A stretch of DNA of 64,000 nt from Megalobrama amblycephala (Eukaryota; Chordata; Actinopteri; Cypriniformes; Xenocyprididae), in assembly GCF_018812025.1 (NCBI RefSeq), contig NC_063061.1, positions 5,941,796 through 6,005,795 on the forward strand, in the 5' to 3' direction. Shown piece by piece: positions 58,611 to 64,000 of the stretch (positions are counted from its first letter, which is position 1; each line of letters begins with the position of its first letter). The notes below the pieces were generated by a model that saw only the letters and a program-made list of their open reading frames with translations, was not told the origin of the DNA and made no database searches. A program made the translations under genes and the position numbers.

Positions 58611-58950
58611 AGTTACATGGTGATGCTCCAGAGCGGTGTCTTCGAAAATCTGCTGAGAAATACAATAATAAATGCATCTCTACCGCAGCAAATCATGGAG
58701 GAAGAGGTGTCATTGTGTGGGGAGCCTTTTTAGCTGCTGGTATTGGTGAGATACTTCACTGTGAAGAGTAATTTAATGCTTTGGAGTACAGGAGAATATT
58801 GCAGAATTGGCTTGCTTCCCTCAGATGAAAAGTTGTTATCTAAAGAGGAATGATCAGATGTTGTTTTCCTGTCCAAATTGCAAAGAGAACCAAGAAGTGG
58901 CTTGATAACAAATCCATCAGGCTCATGTTTTGTCCAGATTTCTGGGGTCT
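58611..58950 (+). pseudogene. Old Tc1-like transposase fragment
   Basis: Frames give KSAEKYNNKCISTAANHGGR, GVIVWGAFLAAGIGEILHCE, ALEYRRILQNWL and, after a shift, KRTKKWLDNKSIRLMFCPDF. This is the central catalytic region of a Tc1-type transposase, from just after the first Asp to just before the last acidic residue. The second Asp region is garbled (about 58855). No TIRs or TA flanks remain. It is more decayed than the other Tc1 copies, hence older. Confidence 0.7.
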
Positions 58951-58954
58951 GAGG

Positions 58955-59084
58955 TGTGAATGACTAATGATAAAACAGGGTTTTAGACGTCATTTAGACA
59001 CCAACATATTTTGACCATAGTGCATGATTTGTAAACTAATACATTTTTATGTTTGCATTACATAATCAACTACATATGTATGTT

Positions 59085-59119
<35 letters not shown>

Positions 59120-59350
59120 TTGCTTGCTTGGTAGCTTACCTAGTACCGATACAGAGTTCTCAGGTATGAGTCCTGTGAAACTAAGAATTGTAGAAGCAAG
59201 CTAAAATGGCCTGGTCGCTTCAGCAAATGTGTCTTTATCGCACGTTTGATTTTGTCAATATTGTTAGGTTTTGGGTCAGGTTTAGTGGAGGTGTAGCTAT
59301 GAATGAGGTTACATTATAGCCTTTCATTTGACATTTACTGCGGAATGATA
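58955..59350. repeat. Family B copy, inverted relative to 29396-29990
   Basis: AGCAAGCTAAAATGGC, CTTCAGCAAATGTGTC and TTGCTTGGTAGCTTACCTAG are the inverse of blocks at 29740-29870, and ATAGTGCATGATTTGTAA matches 3840-3855. It contains a (TTTA)n array at 59085-59127. Confidence 0.5.
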
Positions 59351-59675
59351 ACACAACTGCTGTGGTATATCAAACATTTTAGCAGTTTGTTTTTCATTAG
59401 TAGCTGGATTCCTGCAGTGTAAATTACTTGTACTGTAGATGGTCATGTCACAAAGGAGTGGTCTGAAATACAAACTGTGCCTTCTAATTCCCTGCTGCTA
59501 CATGAGATTGAAGCAGCTCTTACACCAGCAGCTCTGGTAAAAAGCGTTTCATCAAAGTGCCTGCATCATGGCCACATTTCTGTGATTTCCAAGCAAACTT
59601 AATACTCCTACTCCAAGACAATAGCCCACCACCAGCATCAAAAAAAAATTTTTTGGTGCTGTTCACTTTATTTAA

Positions 59676-60636
59676 AGGTGCCCTAGATTATGTTTTTAAA
59701 AGATGTAATATAAGTCTAAGGTGTCCCCTGAATGTGTCTGTGAAGTTTCAGCTCAAAATACCCCATAGATTTTTTTTTTTATTAATTTTTTTAACTGCCT
59801 ATTTTGGGGCATCATTATAAACGCGCCGATTTATGCTGCGGCCCCTTTAAATCCCATGCTCTCCGCCCACAGAGCTCGCGCTTGCCTTAAATAGTGCCGT
59901 AACAAAGTTTACACAGCTAATATAACCCTCAAAATGGATCTTTACAAAGTGTTCGTCATGCATGCGTCGGATTATGTGAGTATTGTATACTGTTATATTG
60001 TTTACATTGATTCTGAATGAGTTTGAGGCTATGCTGCGTGGCTAAAACAAACATTACACACTGTTGGAGAGATTTATAAAGAATAAAGATGTGTTTATGA
60101 ATTATACAGACTGCAAGGGTTTAAAAATGAAAATAGCGACGGCTCTTGTCTCCGTGAATACAGTAAGAAACGATGGTAACTTTAACCACATTTAACAGTA
60201 CATTAGCAACATGCTAACGAAACATTTAGAAAGACAATTTACAAATATCACTAAAAATATCATGATATCATGGATCATGTCAGTTATTATTGCTCCATCT
60301 GCCATTTTTCGCTGTTGTTCTTGCTTGCTCACCTAGTCTGTTGATTCAGCCATGCACATCCAGACGTTTTGCCCTTGTCTAATGCCTTTCATAATGATAA
60401 TGTTGGGACCGTGGGCTGGCAAATGCAAATATTGGGGGTGTACACCCCGACTGTTACGTAACAGTCGGTGTTATGTTGAGATTCGCCTGTTTTTCGGAGG
60501 TCTTTTAAACAAATGAGATTTATATAAGAAGGAGGAAACAATGGAGTTTGAGACTCACTGTATGTCATTTCCATGTACTGAACTCTTGTTATTCAACTAT
60601 GGCAAGATAAATTCAATTTTTCATTCGAGGGCACCT
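59676..60636. mobile_element. TTAA-flanked non-autonomous DNA transposon
   Basis: TTAA lies on both sides (59672-59675 and 60637-60640), with ends AGGTGCCCTAGATT and ATTCGAGGGCACCT inverted. The 961-bp interior has CpG-rich sequence (about 59820-59900) and no transposase. A TTAA target suggests piggyBac-type mobilisation; this is inferred from the target only. Related fragments: 52700-53188 and 53391-53517. Confidence 0.65.
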
Positions 60637-60699
60637 TTAAACAATTTATTTTGATTTAACACCATTGTTTCTGGTTCAACTGTGATTGCTTCATGTTAA

Positions 60700-61020
60700 A
60701 TTGACTTGAAATGGTAACTAGAACTTACTTGAAGTTTTCATTTTGAAATAACATGTTTCAGTCTAGTAACCAATCAAACAGGACTTTCACTTCCCATCAT
60801 GCTTTGCACCGGGCTGAAGTGGGAGAGTAAATGTTGAAAAAGTGTTATTTTATGCATTTTTTTTTAAATTTTTTTTAGAAAGATGAAAATATGGAGAGAC
60901 TTCTTACTGTTTAATGTTCTATTATGTAAAAGTTTTTGTTATGTTTGTGTTTTTTGGCAATTACCATTGTGGTGAAGTGTAGAGCTTGTGCTTGGGTTGA
61001 GGACCTGCTGACAAAAATTG
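60700..61020. repeat. Interspersed repeat family A, copy 3
   Basis: CATCATGCTTTGCACCGGGC, GGGAGAGTAAATGTTG and TACCATTGTGGTGAAGTGT match copies 1 and 2. Confidence 0.5.
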
Positions 61021-61499
61021 TCTATTATATAATGAAGCAACCACTATAGTAGTGCTTTGGATCAAACCAGCCCATTTCTACCAAATCAATTTCTAGACTG
61101 ACTGATTAGTTTAGTTTGTTGCTATGTAAAAGACGAAACAAAAGCATTAATAATCATATGATTATTATATATGTAGAATTCTTCTATTTAAATAGAATTC
61201 ATTACAAACTGATTTCCAGGCATTCCTCTTTTTTTCCCCTACAGGAATGTATTTTGCTTGCTTTAAAAGAACTGTCTCTTGTTTAGTAAAGTTTATTACT
61301 ATTGCAGTCTTCTTCTGCTGCCATTGTTTTCCTTGGATTTGCTTCTGAGTTCCATGCAATTTTAAGCTTTTCTTGGTTCATTCCATTTTTTCTAGGCAAC
61401 CTCTCTCATGCTAATTCAGATTATCACAGTTGGTTTTAAATTAATCTAGTTTATTTTAATTCAGGACTCCACAGTCCAGGTTTTAGTAATCTGTACTTA

Positions 61500-61600
61500 A
61501 TCTGTGTTTCAGAAAGCCATTTTTTAAGCCACGATTAACCATTCTAGATTAAGGCCTATCCTGTCTTAATTTAAACCCTGTCTGGGAAACCGCCCCTATA
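61500..61600. repeat. MITE half related to 2321-2558
   Basis: Ends AAACCCTGTCTGGGAAACCG. The matching left end is missing or too diverged. Confidence 0.4.
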
Positions 61601-62540
61601 TGTTCAAGAATAATATTGTGCAGGTTTAACTCTTTTCACGTGACTCATAACTCAATGTAGAGTATAAAGAAATATAAGCTCAAAGTCGACATGAAATGGC
61701 ATTCACAACTCATTTTGATTCTGTAATCTGACTTACTTCTGAGTAAAAAGGAACAGGGTTGAAAAATAAGAGAAGTAGGTGACGTCTGCCCAGAAGGAAA
61801 GATGTGTCAATGGTGGAAACATTTACGATACCAAAGAATAATGCACAATACAACCATTTTAAATCCCCTTACCAGGGTTCCTCCAGGGTGTTATTCACAT
61901 GTGGATCACACTGATTATTGAACAGATATAATGAAAGCAACTACACAAAGAAAAGGGAGATTCAAGGCCACCTCGTCAGCCTGATTGCTGATTATTTCAA
62001 AATTACCTGCATGTATTACAGACAAGCCTTGGTGCTGGTTACAATCACCTTCCATAATAAAGAGTATTTGTGCAATGAAAGCAGCAAGAGATCTGAAATC
62101 TCTCTATTCAGGGGAGACAAAGAGGAATGGGCCATTGAGTAATGGGGACAAATAAGCTTGTTTGTTATTCTCCTTTGTGTTGTCCCATGCAGTGTCATCT
62201 CTCCTTCTCATTTAACATGTGATCCTATTTTCCCATCCTCTCATACAGACTGTTTTCTCTACCTAACCTTCTAATGCATCTTTTCAAAGCTTTTTCTTCT
62301 CTGCTGGCAATCTGAATGGTCAGTACATGATTGACTGTCACTCATACATTACTGCTATTGCCACTGTGTTTTATATTTGATGGCTGAGAAAAACACATTT
62401 GGCAACACCATGTTCCAGGCCAAAACCCAGAGAAAGCATTAGCACAAAAAGCAGGAGGAGCAGCAGCAGGAATTCATAGTGGTACAGAGCATTACTGTCC
62501 ATTGCAAAAAATGGAGTGACAGTTGAATTTTTGCTCTATA
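61601..62540. other. No gene recognised
   Basis: Intron-like. The ORFs at 61918-62198 carry no motif. Confidence 0.4.
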
Positions 62541-62639
62541 GCTGCGACCCAATTCATTCCATGGCCGATTGCGTCTCAGCGGCACAACGAAGGCCGTCCC
62601 AATTCGAAGGTTCCTTCAAATGCTGTCTTCAAATGCATC

Positions 62640-63335
62640 CTTCCTTTTCTGTGAAATAAAGGATACAACAGATCGCAGCTTTGCGGCAGCACACATTGCA
62701 TGCCATTCAAACATTTTGACATTTAGGAGATCATTTAGGAGAACTTGTCTGTGAAATTGCTCAAAATGATATCCGACCGCACCGGACTAAATATTCAGCC
62801 CTCATTAAGCATGTAATTGTGCCAGAGATTCAACGGAAACTACTGAAGGATACAGGAGAGGAACCGTATTCTTTAATTATCGATGAGAGCACTGATGTGG
62901 GCATGCATAAACAGTTAGTTGTTGTAGTCCAGTATTATAGTCAAAATCAACAGCGCATAGTATCATCTTGTGCTGGGATTCTTCATCTGGATGGAGGAGA
63001 TGCAACGGCAATAACAGAAGCGTTAATAAACTTTTTGCTAGAGAACAAGCTTTGTCCTAAACCAGTAGGCAAATTTGGTCCTAGAGAGCTGCTGTCCTGC
63101 AGAGCTTAGCTCCAACCTTAATCAAACTCACCTGAACAAGCTAATCAAGCTAATCAATCAAGGGTTTTTTTTTTTTTTTTTTCTTCAGGGTTGGTGCTTA
63201 ACTCTGCAGGACAGCGGCTCTCTAGGACTGTACTTGCCTACCACTGTCTTAAATGATGCATCGGGCATGCAACTGACGGATGCAATGCAATGTGTGGACA
63301 GCACAACTCGGTTGTCAAAAAAATTCAACAGTACA
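62640..63335 (+). pseudogene. hAT-type transposase relic split by a MITE
   Basis: Pieces in order: KDTTDRSFAAAHIACHSNI (about 62660-62715), a frameshift, HLGELVCEIAQNDIRPHRTK (about 62730-62790), PEIQRKLLKDTGEEPYSLII then DESTDV and QLVVVVQYYS (62819-62945), then ALINFLLENKLCPK (about 63030). After the MITE, ATDGCNAMCGQHNSVVKKIQ resumes (about 63267-63325). The IIDESTD and TDG motifs fit the hAT catalytic region of ZMYM/DUF4371-type transposases. It then runs into another repeat at about 63335. Inactive. Confidence 0.65.
63063..63246. mobile_element. MITE inserted in the hAT transposase relic
   Basis: The ends CAGTAGGCAAATTTGGTCCT and ACTGTACTTGCCTACCACTG are imperfect inverted repeats. The inverted match AGAGAGCTGCTGTCCTGCAG with CTGCAGGACAGCGGCTCTCT is strong. 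The flanks TCCTAAAC and TCTTAAAT look like a diverged 8-bp target duplication (6 of 8). A T-run (about 63165-63182) lies in the loop. Confidence 0.7.
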
Positions 63336-63480
63336 AATTTGAGGTCGACTGATTCATCGGTTTTCACTGATAGCTGATTGGTGGAACAATCAGATATCGG
63401 CACAAATCCATACTAACTGGACCATAGAATCCTTCACATTTTACGCACCCAAAATCGGTGAATTTCACTGCCAAATCAGA
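63336..63480. repeat. hAT-like repeat fragment
   Basis: GAGGTCGACTGATTCATCGG and CAATCAGATATCGGCAC resemble a common fish non-autonomous element rich in TCGG/CCGA words. It truncates the transposase relic. Confidence 0.35.
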
Positions 63481-64000
63481 AGCGCAATAGAACAGTTTTT
63501 AAAATTAAGTCACCAGTAAATTGTATGGCTCCTACAGTAAATGTTGTATTGTCTTATATATGTTTTATTTTACCAGTTGTGGAATCCAACCATTCATCCA
63601 TCTGAGGTAACATAGCTAGCCAAAGTTATTGAGTATTTCCATTTTATGCAACTTTACACATTTATTAATAATTAATACATTTAAGATCATCATGTTTTCA
63701 GCAAACAATATATTCCAGACCTAGTGGAGTAATAGTAATAATATCTAGTTCTGAATTTAAATATATTGTATGTTTTAATGGATCACACTACAAACATAAT
63801 GATCTTATAATACACGATGCATTGCTGTGTCCGTTATTGCATAATTCCCACTTTTGGACACTTGCTTCAGTGGACATTAGACAACACTGTAAAATCAAGC
63901 TGTTAAATTCATATATTTATTGTCCAACATTCCCAATTTTTCTGATGCATGTCCTTAATTTAATTTCATATGTTGGTAATAATTCAGTGTTTATAAGCCT
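63481..64000. other. No gene recognised
   Basis: AT-rich non-coding sequence to the window end. Confidence 0.4.

Overview
The window looks like vertebrate nuclear DNA, almost certainly from a teleost and most likely a cyprinid (carp, goldfish or barbel type). The evidence is AT-rich non-coding sequence with abundant short repeats, one intron-bounded exon of a vertebrate GABA-A receptor gene, and dense fish-type DNA transposons (Tc1/mariner, hAT, TTAA elements, many MITEs) with LTR and DIRS retrotransposon relics. There are no operons, bacterial genes or CRISPR arrays, and I saw no tRNA or rRNA genes.

The only convincing host coding sequence is a 221-bp exon on the minus strand (42570-42790). 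It encodes part of the extracellular ligand-binding domain of a GABA-A receptor alpha subunit, closest by residue pattern to alpha-3 (gabra3). It has a clean 3' splice site with a pyrimidine tract and a GTATGA donor. If no other exon was missed, the rest of the window is two very long introns: at least 21 kb before the exon (42791-64000) and at least 42 kb after it (1-42569).

Layout. 0-7 kb: MITE ends, then a non-autonomous hAT element (4091-5017) that keeps the 5' exons of its lost transposase. 7.8-10.2 kb: an internally deleted Tc1/mariner element, a perfect palindrome and a solo LTR. 12.5-19.5 kb: a foldback element, two long-TIR elements lying end to end, and an hAT element with an 8-bp target duplication. 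19.9-21 kb: a truncated Tc1-like element on the minus strand. 24.4-27.8 kb: a decayed DIRS-like retrotransposon (gag and reverse transcriptase) split by LTR-like sequence. 31.0-35.7 kb: a nest of transposons four levels deep, which also holds an LTR and a gag ORF. 37.8-38.3 kb: a second solo LTR. 38.3-45.8 kb: mostly unique intron around the exon, with one MITE 142 bp from the splice donor. 45.9-50.7 kb: repeat remnants, an integrase relic and a complete-length but broken Tc1-like element. 53-61 kb: MITEs, a Tc1 fossil and a TTAA element. 62.5-63.4 kb: an hAT transposase relic split by a MITE.

I found no coherent undescribed biological system. What is unusual is how readable the insertion history is: several elements have exact target-site duplications, and empty or intact sister copies occur in the same window. 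Everything here was read by eye, so family names are limited to superfamily level and repeat boundaries given as approximate should be treated so.
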